Below, one piece after another: positions 25,576 to 34,838 of a stretch of 64,000 nt of DNA. Each line of letters opens with the position of its first letter. Positions within the stretch are counted from its first letter, which is position 1. Under the pieces are notes generated by a model. The model had not been told where the DNA came from and did no database searches. It saw only the letters and a list, made by a program, of their open reading frames with translations. This DNA comes from Salinivirgaceae bacterium (lineage in GTDB: Bacteria; Bacteroidota; Bacteroidia; Bacteroidales; SZUA-534). Both the position numbers and the translations under genes were made by a program. The stretch lies in NCBI GenBank assembly GCA_017645945.1, contig JAGCNL010000076.1:168627-232626 (forward strand), read 5' to 3'.

Positions 25576-25601
25576 TAATTCAATTATTATTAGCAACTTT
25601 G
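25571..25601 (+). promoter_or_regulatory. ATPase promoter overlapped by a palindrome
   Basis: TTTG at 25571-25574, spacer of 19, then CAACTTTG at 25594-25601, close to the -33/-7 form. The palindrome TTGCTAAT (25572-25579), nine bases, ATTAGCAA (25589-25596) covers both elements, so a protein bound there would block transcription. Start of transcription would be near 25608, 20 bases before the ATG. Confidence 0.5.
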
Positions 25602-25627
25602 CTGCGTAAAATAAACAAAAGGGTGTT

Positions 25628-26920
25628 ATGAGCTATTTGAAGCGCACTGCCGATATGGTTTTGGCACAACATCTTGAAGCATTCGGAGCGGTGCTGATTG
25701 AAGGTCCAAAGTGGTGCGGAAAAACCACCACTGCGGAGCAAATGGCGGGGAGTGTCATCAAACTGCAAGACACTGATATGCGCGATGAGTATCTTGCCAC
25801 AGCGGCCACCAAGCCGTCGCTATTGCTGAATGGCGCCACGCCGCGCCTGATAGACGAATGGCAAGATGCGCCCGTTCTGTGGGATGCAGTGCGGACAGCG
25901 GTTGATAAACGAATGGCCCCAGGGCAGTTTATTCTGACGGGTTCAAACACTGTCGACAAGGCTCAAATACACCATTCGGGTACAGGCCGCATTTCGAAAC
26001 TCAATATGCTTCCGATGAGCCTTTGGGAGTCGGGCGAATCGAACGGAAAGATTTCCCTGATGGAACTTTTCGACAATCCGAACCTTGACATCGACGGCAT
26101 CGAATCCAATTTGTCGGTTGAAGAACTGATATTCAGCGCTTGCCGCGGAGGTTGGCCTGCAACCATAAACATTAAAAGCGACAAGGCGAAACTTTTGGTT
26201 GCGCGAAATTATGTCAAGACAGTCTGCGCCGATGATGTGAGCCGTGTTGACGGCGTTGCCCGCGATGAGTTGTTGGCACGGATGATTCTTCGTTCTTACG
26301 CAAGAAACATCTCGACTTTGGCAAAGAAAACATCGCTCATTGCCGATGTGGCGGCGTCAGGTGAAATATCGTGCACGGAGCCCACGTTCGACGACTATGT
26401 GGGTGCGCTTCGGCGGCTTTTTGTGATTTGCGATATCGATGCGTGGAGCCCTGCCATTAGGAGCAAAACAGCCATTCGAGGCGGATTGAAGCGTGCGTTC
26501 ATCGACCCGTCGGTTGCTGTGGCGGCATTGGGACTCACCCCCGAGGCGCTGATGACGCAGTTGAATACTTTCGGTTTTATTTTCGAGCAGATGTGCATTC
26601 GCGATTTTAAGGCGTATACGCTTGATTTCGAGCCTCATATCTCGTATTACCGCGACCGTTACGGTTTGGAGGCCGACCTTGTTCTTCATCTTTCCGATGG
26701 CCGTTACGCGCTTATTGAATGTAAGTTGGGTAGCCGTGATATTGAAGAAGGAGCGACGCATCTTGTTGAGTTAAAGCGTCTTGTTGGCGAGCACAATAAA
26801 AAGGAAGCGCAAGTTCCGTTGCGTGAGCCCGACCTTTTGATAGTGCTTACAGGCGGCAAAATGGCGTACACCCGCCCCGATGGAGTCAAGATTATTCCGT
26901 TGGCGTGTCTTAAAAACTGA
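25628..26920 (+). CDS. AAA_14/DUF4143 ATPase with nuclease-like C-terminus
   Basis: A 430-residue protein. The P-loop is GPKWCGKT at residues 26-33 and Walker B is RLIDEWQDAP (D76, E77), followed by QFILTGSN as sensor 1. The DUF4143 part covers about residues 190-400, with LMTQLNTFGFIFEQMCIRDF and a C-terminal EADLVLHLSDGRYALIECKLG-like stretch whose D and E-x-K recall PD-(D/E)XK nucleases. The family is very abundant in Bacteroidetes; its function is not established. The gene is alone on a segment bounded by 32-bp direct repeats and preceded by tandem repeats. Confidence 0.85.
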   Translation: MSYLKRTADMVLAQHLEAFGAVLIEGPKWCGKTTTAEQMAGSVIKLQDTDMRDEYLATAATKPSLLLNGATPRLIDEWQDAPVLWDAVRTAVDKRMAPGQFILTGSNTVDKAQIHHSGTGRISKLNMLPMSLWESGESNGKISLMELFDNPNLDIDGIESNLSVEELIFSACRGGWPATINIKSDKAKLLVARNYVKTVCADDVSRVDGVARDELLARMILRSYARNISTLAKKTSLIADVAASGEISCTEPTFDDYVGALRRLFVICDIDAWSPAIRSKTAIRGGLKRAFIDPSVAVAALGLTPEALMTQLNTFGFIFEQMCIRDFKAYTLDFEPHISYYRDRYGLEADLVLHLSDGRYALIECKLGSRDIEEGATHLVELKRLVGEHNKKEAQVPLREPDLLIVLTGGKMAYTRPDGVKIIPLACLKN

Positions 26921-26929
26921 TTAATACCA

Positions 26930-26961
26930 ATTGTTTCTTCGCCGAAAACTTTTCTATTTTA
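26930..26961 (+). repeat. 32-bp direct repeat, right copy, also promoter-like
   Basis: Exact copy of 25426-25457. TTGT at 26931-26934, a 20-base spacer and TATTTTAG at 26955-26962 make a fair -33/-7 pair, so the repeat covers a promoter core almost exactly. Transcription would start only a few bases before the ATG at 26971. Confidence 0.85.
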
Positions 26962-26970
26962 GCACCATAT

Positions 26971-27465
26971 ATGAGTGGAATGGACTACGTAGAAGGCATA
27001 AAGCGTTATTTCCTTGTCATTAGGGAACTTCATGAAATGGGATATGAACTAATTCGTGTTTGTCCTTGTCTGTCCCCCAACGGAATGGCTTGGCGATGTG
27101 CCACTTCTGTAAAAAAATATACTTTGAAAAACTGTGGTGCAATTTACCATGGTTCTGCACACACCGCCGCTGATACTCATAGTGGCCAATTCAAATGGGG
27201 CGATTGCGAAGGACTTACACCGCAAGAAATAGCCTTGCAGTTTATTGAGCATTATCCACATATTGCCCAATGGGGAAAAGGAAAAGATTCCGAATATAAG
27301 GATTGGTTTAAGAAAGCCTGCGATCTTGCCCAGAGAGGTTATATTTTTTATGCTTTCAGTGATGGTTCATCCTGTTTCCATAACAATCATCATATGTTAC
27401 TTACCAATGACCCACCAACAGGTGAATATCTGCCATTCCCTCCTGATGGAGAAATAGTTATATAA
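26971..27465 (+). CDS. Hypothetical protein, 164 residues
   Basis: I do not recognise this protein. It is soluble, with no signal or membrane segment. Residues 18-50 have a Cys pair (VCPCLSPNGMAWRC) and the sequence continues with WGDCEGLTPQEIALQFIEHYP and DWFKKACDLAQRGYIFYAFSDGS. His and Trp are frequent. It is more AT-rich than the methylase gene after it and lies directly after the right 32-bp repeat, so it may belong to the same accessory segment. The ATG at 26980 is an alternative start. Confidence 0.65.
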   Translation: MSGMDYVEGIKRYFLVIRELHEMGYELIRVCPCLSPNGMAWRCATSVKKYTLKNCGAIYHGSAHTAADTHSGQFKWGDCEGLTPQEIALQFIEHYPHIAQWGKGKDSEYKDWFKKACDLAQRGYIFYAFSDGSSCFHNNHHMLLTNDPPTGEYLPFPPDGEIVI

Positions 27466-27496
27466 TAAATGTTTTGCAAAACATAAATCACAAATA

Positions 27497-28201
27497 ATGA
27501 AAGGCAATTTATACTTGATACCCACAACGTTAGGTGAGCAGCAGCCTGCCGATGTCATTCCCGCAAAGGTGTTGGGAATAGCGGCGCAGTTGCGGCATTT
27601 TGTTGTCGAGAACACGCGTACGGCAAGGCGTTTCCTGCGTGCCGTTGACCCCGAATTTCCAATTGACGACTCTGATTTTGTGGAACTTAACGAGCATACC
27701 GACTTGTCAACCATCGGCCAGTATCTCGATGCCTGTGAGCGTGGCGAGCACGTAGGGCTGATGTCGGAGGCGGGTGTTCCAGCCGTTGCCGACCCAGGAA
27801 ACGCTGTGGTGGCAATGGCTCACAGCAAGGGCATCCGTGTGGTGCCGCTGTCGGGACCGTCGTCAATCATTCTGTCGATGATGGCGTCGGGGCTGAATGG
27901 CCAGAATTTCGCTTTCAACGGCTATCTGCCAGTGAAGCCTGCCGAGCGGGCCAAAGCCATCCGTAACTACGAAAAGCGCTCATTGACAGAAGGTCAGACG
28001 CAACTTTTTATCGAGGCGCCGTACCGCAACAATGCCCTGTTCGACGACCTGATGCACAACCTTCGCCACGAAACGCGTCTGTGCATTGCCGCCGACATCA
28101 CGCTCGAAACCGAGTTCATCCTGACGCTGACTGTGGGCGAGTGGCTCAAACGCAAGCCCGAATTGCACAAACGTCCCGCAATTTTTGCTATATTAGCGTA
28201 G
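27497..28201 (+). CDS. SAM-dependent methyltransferase of the tetrapyrrole methylase fold (RsmI-like)
   Basis: A 234-residue TP-methylase-family protein. The N-terminus GNLYLIPTTLGEQQP resembles RsmI (GxLYLVPTPIGN), but without the usual spacing. Further motifs are LMSEAGVPAVADPGNAVVAMAH and VPLSGPSSIILSMMASG, both typical of RsmI, which 2'-O-methylates C1402 of 16S rRNA. This shorter form is a separate Bacteroidetes family whose target is uncertain. Confidence 0.85.
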   Translation: MKGNLYLIPTTLGEQQPADVIPAKVLGIAAQLRHFVVENTRTARRFLRAVDPEFPIDDSDFVELNEHTDLSTIGQYLDACERGEHVGLMSEAGVPAVADPGNAVVAMAHSKGIRVVPLSGPSSIILSMMASGLNGQNFAFNGYLPVKPAERAKAIRNYEKRSLTEGQTQLFIEAPYRNNALFDDLMHNLRHETRLCIAADITLETEFILTLTVGEWLKRKPELHKRPAIFAILA

Positions 28202-28275
28202 TTTTTAAATTGAAAATTATGTGCTCACGGCTCATCGCTCATTGCTGATAGCCAAACTTAAAACTTACAACTGAT

Positions 28276-29331
28276 ATGGAACTCACCCGCGAATTTGTCA
28301 AGAGCCTGCCGAAGGCCGAACTGCACTGCCACTTGGATGGCTCGATGCGCTTGTCGACGATTTTGGAACTTGCTAAGGAACAGAACGTTAAGTTGCCAAC
28401 CGATGACCCTGCGAAACTCGAGTCGATGCTCAAGGTGGGTATGGACTGCCCGAGTTTGGAAGTCTATCTCAAGGCGTTCGATATAACTTGCTCAGTGCTA
28501 CAGACTTACGACTCGCTTGTGCGCGCCACATACGAGTTGGCTGAGGACTGCGCCGCCGAAAATGTTTGGTATCTTGAGATTCGCTTTTCGCCTATCTTGC
28601 ACGTTAACAAAGGTTTGAAGCTGACCGAAGTGATTGATGCCGTGCTTGAGGGCAAGGCCCGTGCCGAGCGCGATTTCAACATAAAGGTTGGAATCATTGT
28701 CTGCGGACTGCGCCACTCTACGCCCGAAACGTCGCTGCTTTTGGCCGAGTTGGCGGTGGCCTACAAGAACCGCGGGGTGGTGGGCTACGATTTGGCAGGC
28801 GCCGAAGACGGTTTCCCCGCCAAGGACCACAAAGAGGCTTTCGACTTGATAATCAATAACAATATCAACACCACGGTGCACGCGGGCGAGGCTTATGGAC
28901 CCGAGTCAATCCACCAAGCGCTGCATATGGTGAGTGCCAACCGCATTGGTCACGGCACTCGCTTGCGCGAAGACGGCGATTTGCTCAACTACGTCAACGA
29001 CCACCGCATTCCGCTCGAAATGTGCGTAACATCGAATTTGCAGACCAAGGCCGTCGATTCAATCGAGAAACACCCTGTCAAATTCTATTTCGATTTGGGC
29101 ATACGTGTTACCATCAATACTGATAACAGATTGATTTCCAATACAACACTCACCGACGAGTATATGCTAGTGATTAACAAGTTCGGATTTACGCCAAGCG
29201 AACTTAAATATTTGATAATAAATGGCTTCAAATCAGCGTTTATGCCTTTGAAAGAAAAGGTGGATATGATTCAGCGTGTCACGGCAGTGCTCGAAGAGAA
29301 AGGATTGATTATTCGCCGCGATTACATTTGA
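28276..29331 (+). CDS. add: Adenosine deaminase
   Basis: A 351-residue adenosine deaminase converting adenosine to inosine in purine salvage. Metal and catalytic motifs are present: KAELHCHLDGSM near residues 13-24, TTVHAGEAYGP near 200, NRIGHGTRL near 222, and VTINTDNRLIS near 280 in the form common to bacterial enzymes. Its TGA lies three bases before the next ATG, so it probably shares a transcript with the PorE-like gene. Confidence 0.94.
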   Translation: MELTREFVKSLPKAELHCHLDGSMRLSTILELAKEQNVKLPTDDPAKLESMLKVGMDCPSLEVYLKAFDITCSVLQTYDSLVRATYELAEDCAAENVWYLEIRFSPILHVNKGLKLTEVIDAVLEGKARAERDFNIKVGIIVCGLRHSTPETSLLLAELAVAYKNRGVVGYDLAGAEDGFPAKDHKEAFDLIINNNINTTVHAGEAYGPESIHQALHMVSANRIGHGTRLREDGDLLNYVNDHRIPLEMCVTSNLQTKAVDSIEKHPVKFYFDLGIRVTINTDNRLISNTTLTDEYMLVINKFGFTPSELKYLIINGFKSAFMPLKEKVDMIQRVTAVLEEKGLIIRRDYI

Positions 29332-29333
29332 TT

Positions 29334-31286
29334 ATGAATAAGTTATTGAAAATATTCGCAACATTTGCTTTGCTTATGGCGGCCATTGCGGCCAATGCCC
29401 AGAACGAGGCGCTGATAACCACAAAATCGAGCCGCGCCAAAGGTTACTACTACCGCGCTAAAGGCTTTATGAATCAGCGAGATTTGGCCAATGCCGAAAT
29501 CGAGATTAACAAAGCCATTGAGGCTGACCCTCGCTTCCTTGAAGCCTATCTGCTCAAGGCTGAGATGTGCAGCTACGGCGATTTCTGCGAGTGTATCATC
29601 GAGGCGTTGCTGGCTGCACGCACCATCGATTCCACTTTCGACACCTATCTCGACTACAATCTGGGCAACGCTCTTTACGACAATGGCCAGTATGCCGATG
29701 CAAAGCATTACTACTCAATATTTTTGAACAATCCGAAAGCTAACGCCAAATCGAAAGAACTGACACTGCAGTATATAGATAAATGTCAGATTGCCATTGA
29801 TTTAGTGAACAATCCTGTGCCGTTCGAGCCAAAATCGCTTGGCGCTGACTTGGAACTGCCCCACGAACAGTATTGGCCATCGCTCTCTCTTGATGGCAAA
29901 ACACTGGTTTTCACAATGTTGCTGCCCGACAGTCTGCATTTCCGCCCCGATGGCTCGATAATGATGCAAGAGGATTTTTATGTTACGAGGTTCATCGATG
30001 GAAAATGGGAGCCTGCGGTGCCAATAGGCTCGCCAATCAACACCATTGGCAACGAGGGCGCACAACAGATTTCAGCCGATGGTAACACTCTGGTTTTCAC
30101 TGGCTGCAACCGCCGCGACGGTTTCGGCAAGTGCGACATCTATTTTGCCAAGAAAAATATTTACGGGCAGTGGGGCAAACCTTACAACGCTGGCAATGCT
30201 GTCAATGCTGCGTCATCCGATAGGCAGCCGTGCCTTTCGCCCGATGGCCGCTATCTCTACTTTGTATCAGACCGTACGGGTGGTCTTGGTAAGTTTGACA
30301 TTTGGGTTTCGGAACTTGGCGCCGATGGGCGCTGGGGTAAGCCGCGCAATCTGGGAGCGCCCATCAACACTCCTGGCGACGATATTTGTCCGTTCATCCA
30401 TCCTGACAATCAGACACTTTACTTCAGTTCCGATGGTCATCCGGGACTGGGCAAGAAAGATATTTTCATGTCGCGCCGCGACAGCACGGGACACTGGACT
30501 GAGCCAGTCAATCTGGGCTACCCAATAAACTCTCACCGCGACGAGATTGGCCTTGTGGTTGATAATAAAGGTATTACAGCTTATTTTTCATCGAACATCA
30601 ACAGCGACACCAAAAACATCTACACCTTTGAGCTGCCACAAGCCGTCCGCCCGACACCTGTTTCGTATGTCAGTGGTTTAGTGACAGATGCGAAGACAAA
30701 TCTCCCGCTGAACGCGCAGGTGCAACTGCTCAAACTGCCTTCGGGTGACACGGTGATGTCGGTGGTTTCGAGTGCTGAATCGGGCGATTTCCTTGTCAGC
30801 TTGCCAATTGGGCGCCAATATGCGATGCTGGCCAACAGTCCTGGCTATCTGTTCAACTCGCAGCACTTCAATCTCACCGAAACTCATTCTGCCACAAAGC
30901 CTTACGCCGTCAACATCAAACTTGACAAACCGCAGATTGGAGCAAACACCATTTTGCGTAACATCTTCTTCAAATTCGACTCGTATGAGCTTATGCCACA
31001 GTCGTTTGTGGAATTGAACCAGATGGCAACCTTTATCAAAGGCAGTGCAGGTATCAAATTCGAGATTGGCGGCCACACTGACAATGTCGGCAACGACGCT
31101 TATAATCAGCAACTTTCGGAGAAGCGCGCCAAATCGGTTTACGATTATCTGGTTTCGCAAGGCGTTGGTCAATCGCAACTTTCGTATAAAGGTTATGGCA
31201 AATCGGCACCCGTCGGCGACAATGCCACTGCCGAAGGCCGCGAAGCAAACCGCCGCACTGAGTTGAAGGTGGTGGAAGTTAAATAG
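29334..31286 (+). CDS. PorE-like envelope protein (TPR, beta-propeller, CRD, OmpA)
   Basis: A 650-residue exported protein with signal peptide residues 1-23 (ending ANAQ) and no lipobox. Domains in order: TPR-like helices (about 30-150), PD40/WD40-like propeller blades (about 170-440, with repeats such as ARQPCLSPDGRYLYFVSD-type and YFSSDGHPGLGKKDIF), a carboxypeptidase-regulatory-like domain (about 450-530), and an OmpA domain (about 540-650, GHTDNVGNDAYNQQLSEKRA). This is the architecture of PorE of the type IX secretion system, which ties the machinery to peptidoglycan. Paralogues outside the secretion system also exist, so the assignment is by architecture. Confidence 0.82.
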   Translation: MNKLLKIFATFALLMAAIAANAQNEALITTKSSRAKGYYYRAKGFMNQRDLANAEIEINKAIEADPRFLEAYLLKAEMCSYGDFCECIIEALLAARTIDSTFDTYLDYNLGNALYDNGQYADAKHYYSIFLNNPKANAKSKELTLQYIDKCQIAIDLVNNPVPFEPKSLGADLELPHEQYWPSLSLDGKTLVFTMLLPDSLHFRPDGSIMMQEDFYVTRFIDGKWEPAVPIGSPINTIGNEGAQQISADGNTLVFTGCNRRDGFGKCDIYFAKKNIYGQWGKPYNAGNAVNAASSDRQPCLSPDGRYLYFVSDRTGGLGKFDIWVSELGADGRWGKPRNLGAPINTPGDDICPFIHPDNQTLYFSSDGHPGLGKKDIFMSRRDSTGHWTEPVNLGYPINSHRDEIGLVVDNKGITAYFSSNINSDTKNIYTFELPQAVRPTPVSYVSGLVTDAKTNLPLNAQVQLLKLPSGDTVMSVVSSAESGDFLVSLPIGRQYAMLANSPGYLFNSQHFNLTETHSATKPYAVNIKLDKPQIGANTILRNIFFKFDSYELMPQSFVELNQMATFIKGSAGIKFEIGGHTDNVGNDAYNQQLSEKRAKSVYDYLVSQGVGQSQLSYKGYGKSAPVGDNATAEGREANRRTELKVVEVK

Positions 31287-31318
31287 CAATTTGATTTTTA
31301 ATTAAATAACAAACAACT

Positions 31319-31810
31319 ATGAACAGACTATTTTCAAAAACAACAGTTCTTGTGGCACTTGCTGCCGTGCTTTTTTCTTGTAAAAACGATGACAAAAGCG
31401 ATGAATTAAATGTAATCGATGCAAACAAAGAGTTCGCGTTTACCGCACCCGACGGAACGCCGCTAGCTTTCGATGAAAAATTCACTTACATTACAAAAGA
31501 TGCCGACACGTATTCCCTGTTCGCAACAACCAGTGGTCGATATTGGAACGAAATCGTTACCCTGATGATTGACCTCAACAATTTGGAAAAATGCAAACCA
31601 AAAGAAGAATTGAAAATCAAAGAAATTCACTTTGGCATGTTCGCATCATCTGATTCTGAATCTGTTACAAACAAGTATAAAGGGAAGATTTTCCTATTGG
31701 AGTATTCGGAAAAGGAAGTCTCGATATATTTCGACAATGTCTCTTTCTCGGTTCGTGACGACACTTACAATATGGACGGAAAATATTCATTTTCATTAAA
31801 TTATGAATAA
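31319..31810 (+). CDS. Small lipoprotein, unknown function
   Basis: A 163-residue protein I cannot place in a family. The signal peptide ends in a lipobox (LFSC, Cys near residue 21), so it is probably lipid-anchored. The mature part is acidic and begins with KNDDKSDEL, followed by a likely beta-sheet domain. The AlaX-like gene starts eight bases before its stop, suggesting translational coupling. Confidence 0.72.
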   Translation: MNRLFSKTTVLVALAAVLFSCKNDDKSDELNVIDANKEFAFTAPDGTPLAFDEKFTYITKDADTYSLFATTSGRYWNEIVTLMIDLNNLEKCKPKEELKIKEIHFGMFASSDSESVTNKYKGKIFLLEYSEKEVSIYFDNVSFSVRDDTYNMDGKYSFSLNYE

Positions 31811-32267
31811 TATAAGCCTTAACGCCCACAATAAGGAAGAGTTTCCGCCGATGCACACAACCGAACACATTGTGAACCGCACAATGATTAACCTTTTCGG
31901 CTGCGGGCGTGCGTTTGAAGCGCACATCGAACGCAAAAAAAGCAAACTCGACTACCGACTCGACCACTGCCCCGCCGACAGCGAGGTGGCGGCTCTCGAA
32001 GCCGAAGTCAACCGCGTGATTGACAGCCATCTGGACGTTTCCACCGAATTCATTACGCAAAGCGAAGCCCAATCGCGATTCGACTTGAGCCGCCTGCCCG
32101 ACGACGCATCCGAAACCGTCCGCGTGGTGAAGGTTGGCGACTATGATGAATGCCTCTGCATCGGGCTACACGTGAGCAACACAGCTGAAATCGGCCGTTT
32201 CAAAATCATCAGCCACGACTGGGACGAAGCCACAAAACGCTGGCGGCTGCGGTTCAAATTGGAATAA
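31803..32267 (+). CDS. AlaX-like tRNA editing protein
   Basis: A 154-residue stand-alone version of the second additional domain of threonyl/alanyl-tRNA synthetases. The four metal ligands are visible as HTTEH (H18, H22) and CIGLH near residue 123-127, followed by SNTAEIGRFKI. Such AlaX proteins remove Ser or Gly wrongly attached to tRNA-Ala. The gene overlaps the upstream lipoprotein gene by eight bases but is functionally unrelated to it. Confidence 0.85.
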   Translation: MNNISLNAHNKEEFPPMHTTEHIVNRTMINLFGCGRAFEAHIERKKSKLDYRLDHCPADSEVAALEAEVNRVIDSHLDVSTEFITQSEAQSRFDLSRLPDDASETVRVVKVGDYDECLCIGLHVSNTAEIGRFKIISHDWDEATKRWRLRFKLE

Positions 32268-32354
32268 AAAATAAACCGAACAATTATTTGACTACATTCG
32301 CGCAATTTCGAACATCGGAATAAAAAATCGCAAATATCAGAAAGATAACTAATT

Positions 32355-34802
32355 ATGAATAAAATCGATTTCAAAAAATTCGTGCCGTACATTGCGGCAA
32401 TCGCCATTTTCATCGCTTTGGCAACAGCCTACTGCTGGCCAGCAGTTGAAGGTAAAGTGCTGTCGCAAAGCGATACCATAAGCGGGCAGTGCATCGGACA
32501 CGAGGTTAGCGAATACTCAAAAACAACAGGAAACACATCGTACTGGACCAACTCGCTTTTCGGCGGAATGCCAACCTTTCAAATCTCATTTCCGACGACT
32601 TCATCAAAGATAATCAACACCTTACGCAAGGCATATACATTGTTTCTCGGCTCAATTTGGGCTTGGTTTCTGACATATCTTTTCGGATTTTTCATACTGA
32701 TGCGCGCCTTTGATGTTAGCAAATGGCTATCGATAATCGGGTCGATTGCCATCACGTTATCATCTTATTTTCTGATAATTATCGCCGCCGGCCACATCAA
32801 CAAAGTTTACGCCATCGGTTATATGGCATGCGTAATTGCTGGATTCGTCTATATTTTCAAAAAACGGTACCTGCTTGGCGCATCACTGACAATGATTTTC
32901 ACGGCTTTCGGAATGATTCTCCACCCCCAGATGGCTTATTATTTCATGATGATGGTGGGCATTTTCAGCATTGCCGAACTTTATATCCACCTGAAAGACA
33001 ACAGAATTAAAGACCTGCTTATTGGTGTCGGCATTTTTGCCGTTTCGCTGGCAATCGGACTCGGCACGGGCTACAGCAACATAAAGACGAATGCTGAATA
33101 TGTGAAGGAAACCATGCGCGGCGGCCACTCAGAACTGACAAGCGGCGAAGGCAAGGCTCAAAAAGGCCTCGATTTCGACTACGCCACTAGCTGGAGCTAC
33201 GGCATTGGCGAAACAATGACATTGCTGGTGCCTGATTTCTACGGCGGCTCATCGCACTACGAAGTTGGCACTAAATCAAAACTTTACGACGAAATGGTAA
33301 AACAAGGCGTGCCTAAAAACAACGCCAAACAATTCTGCCAAAGCCTGCCGATGTATTGGGGCGACATGCCCTTCACCGAAGGCCCCGTGTATGTTGGAGC
33401 CATTGTCTGCTTCTTATTCCTACTCGGACTTATAATTGTGAAAAGCCCATACAAATGGGCGCTACTGGCAGCCACTGCATTCTCAATTATGTTGGCGTGG
33501 GGACGCAATTTTGAATGGTTCACACGACTGTTTTTCAACTATTTCCCGATGTACAACAAATTCCGCGCCGTGTCATCGATATTGGTCGTGGCCGAAGTGG
33601 CAATGCCGATTCTCGGTTTTATGGCAATTCAACGGATTATCGACAAAAAGATTGACCGAAAGGAACTCACGAAAGCCTTATGCATTTCTGGCGGAATAAC
33701 AGGTGGCATATGCCTGTTGCTGGCTCTGTTCGGTGGCTCAATGTTCAGCTTCACATCAGCTGGCGATGCACAGATTTTCAAGCAATTACCCGATTGGATT
33801 AACAAACTTATTATGAGCGAACGCGCCACAATGCTGACATCCGACGCCTTCCGCTCGCTGATATTCATCGCATTGGCATTTGGCACACTGTATCTGTTTG
33901 CTATCGAAAAGATTAAAGCGAAAGCAATGCTGGTTGCCATCGGCTGTCTCGTGCTTATCGACCTTTGGCCTGTGAACAAGCGCTACTTCAACAACGACAA
34001 TTTTATAAACGAGAAAGACAAGAAGGGCTACTTTGCAAAAACCGACTACGAAGAGCGGATTCTGCGCGACACCGACCCCAATTTCCGTGTTCTGAACCTG
34101 ACATCCAACACGTTCAACGACGCGCGCACATCATACTACCTGAAATCGGTAGGAGGTTATCATGCCGCCAAATTGCGACGCTATCAGGATTTGATTGACG
34201 AGCACATCTCTCGCGGCCATATGACCGTACTTAATATGCTGAACACCAAATATATCATTCAGCAAACCGATCAAGGCGCAACTCCGATGCTTAACGCAGA
34301 AGCCTGGGGCAACTGCTGGTTTGCCGACTCGCTGATTGTGGCCGAGACACCGCGTGAGGAGTGCGACGCGCTGAATGACATTCATTCACCATCAACCATC
34401 GTGACTGATGCACGTTTTGAGAATCTGGTAAAGAACTTCAACTCCGCCCACGACCCTGACGCAAGCATCCGCCTGACAAGCTACGCTCCTGATGTTCTGG
34501 AATATACATCGAACTTAAGTCAGATAAAAACGGCAGTGTTCTCTGAAATCTACTACCCTTACGGCTGGAAAGCCTACATCGATGGGCAGCCAGTCGAGAT
34601 TTTCCGCGCCAACTACGTGCTACGTGCACTCAACATCCCTGCAGGCGAGCATCTAATCCGCTTCGAGTTCCGCCCCGACACCGTTTACAAAGGTGACAAG
34701 GTTGGCGTTGTTTGCCTGATTCTGATATTGGCGTTTGTGGTTGGAAGTGCGGGATGGGGAGTTTTGCAAATGGCGAACAAACAGAAAGTAAGCGAGATTT
34801 AG
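32355..34802 (+). CDS. YfhO-family membrane protein
   Basis: An 815-residue integral membrane protein with a dozen or more hydrophobic segments in residues 1-570, an extracytoplasmic soluble part (about 590-770) and a last membrane segment near 785. YfhO proteins are GT-C-like; in Gram-positives one adds GlcNAc or glucose to lipoteichoic acid. The Bacteroidales members usually stand near envelope polysaccharide genes, as here, where a glycan operon begins convergently 36 bases downstream. Confidence 0.85.
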   Translation: MNKIDFKKFVPYIAAIAIFIALATAYCWPAVEGKVLSQSDTISGQCIGHEVSEYSKTTGNTSYWTNSLFGGMPTFQISFPTTSSKIINTLRKAYTLFLGSIWAWFLTYLFGFFILMRAFDVSKWLSIIGSIAITLSSYFLIIIAAGHINKVYAIGYMACVIAGFVYIFKKRYLLGASLTMIFTAFGMILHPQMAYYFMMMVGIFSIAELYIHLKDNRIKDLLIGVGIFAVSLAIGLGTGYSNIKTNAEYVKETMRGGHSELTSGEGKAQKGLDFDYATSWSYGIGETMTLLVPDFYGGSSHYEVGTKSKLYDEMVKQGVPKNNAKQFCQSLPMYWGDMPFTEGPVYVGAIVCFLFLLGLIIVKSPYKWALLAATAFSIMLAWGRNFEWFTRLFFNYFPMYNKFRAVSSILVVAEVAMPILGFMAIQRIIDKKIDRKELTKALCISGGITGGICLLLALFGGSMFSFTSAGDAQIFKQLPDWINKLIMSERATMLTSDAFRSLIFIALAFGTLYLFAIEKIKAKAMLVAIGCLVLIDLWPVNKRYFNNDNFINEKDKKGYFAKTDYEERILRDTDPNFRVLNLTSNTFNDARTSYYLKSVGGYHAAKLRRYQDLIDEHISRGHMTVLNMLNTKYIIQQTDQGATPMLNAEAWGNCWFADSLIVAETPREECDALNDIHSPSTIVTDARFENLVKNFNSAHDPDASIRLTSYAPDVLEYTSNLSQIKTAVFSEIYYPYGWKAYIDGQPVEIFRANYVLRALNIPAGEHLIRFEFRPDTVYKGDKVGVVCLILILAFVVGSAGWGVLQMANKQKVSEI

Positions 34803-34838
34803 AGTTGTGTTGCCATAAAAAATAGCACCATTGGCTGC

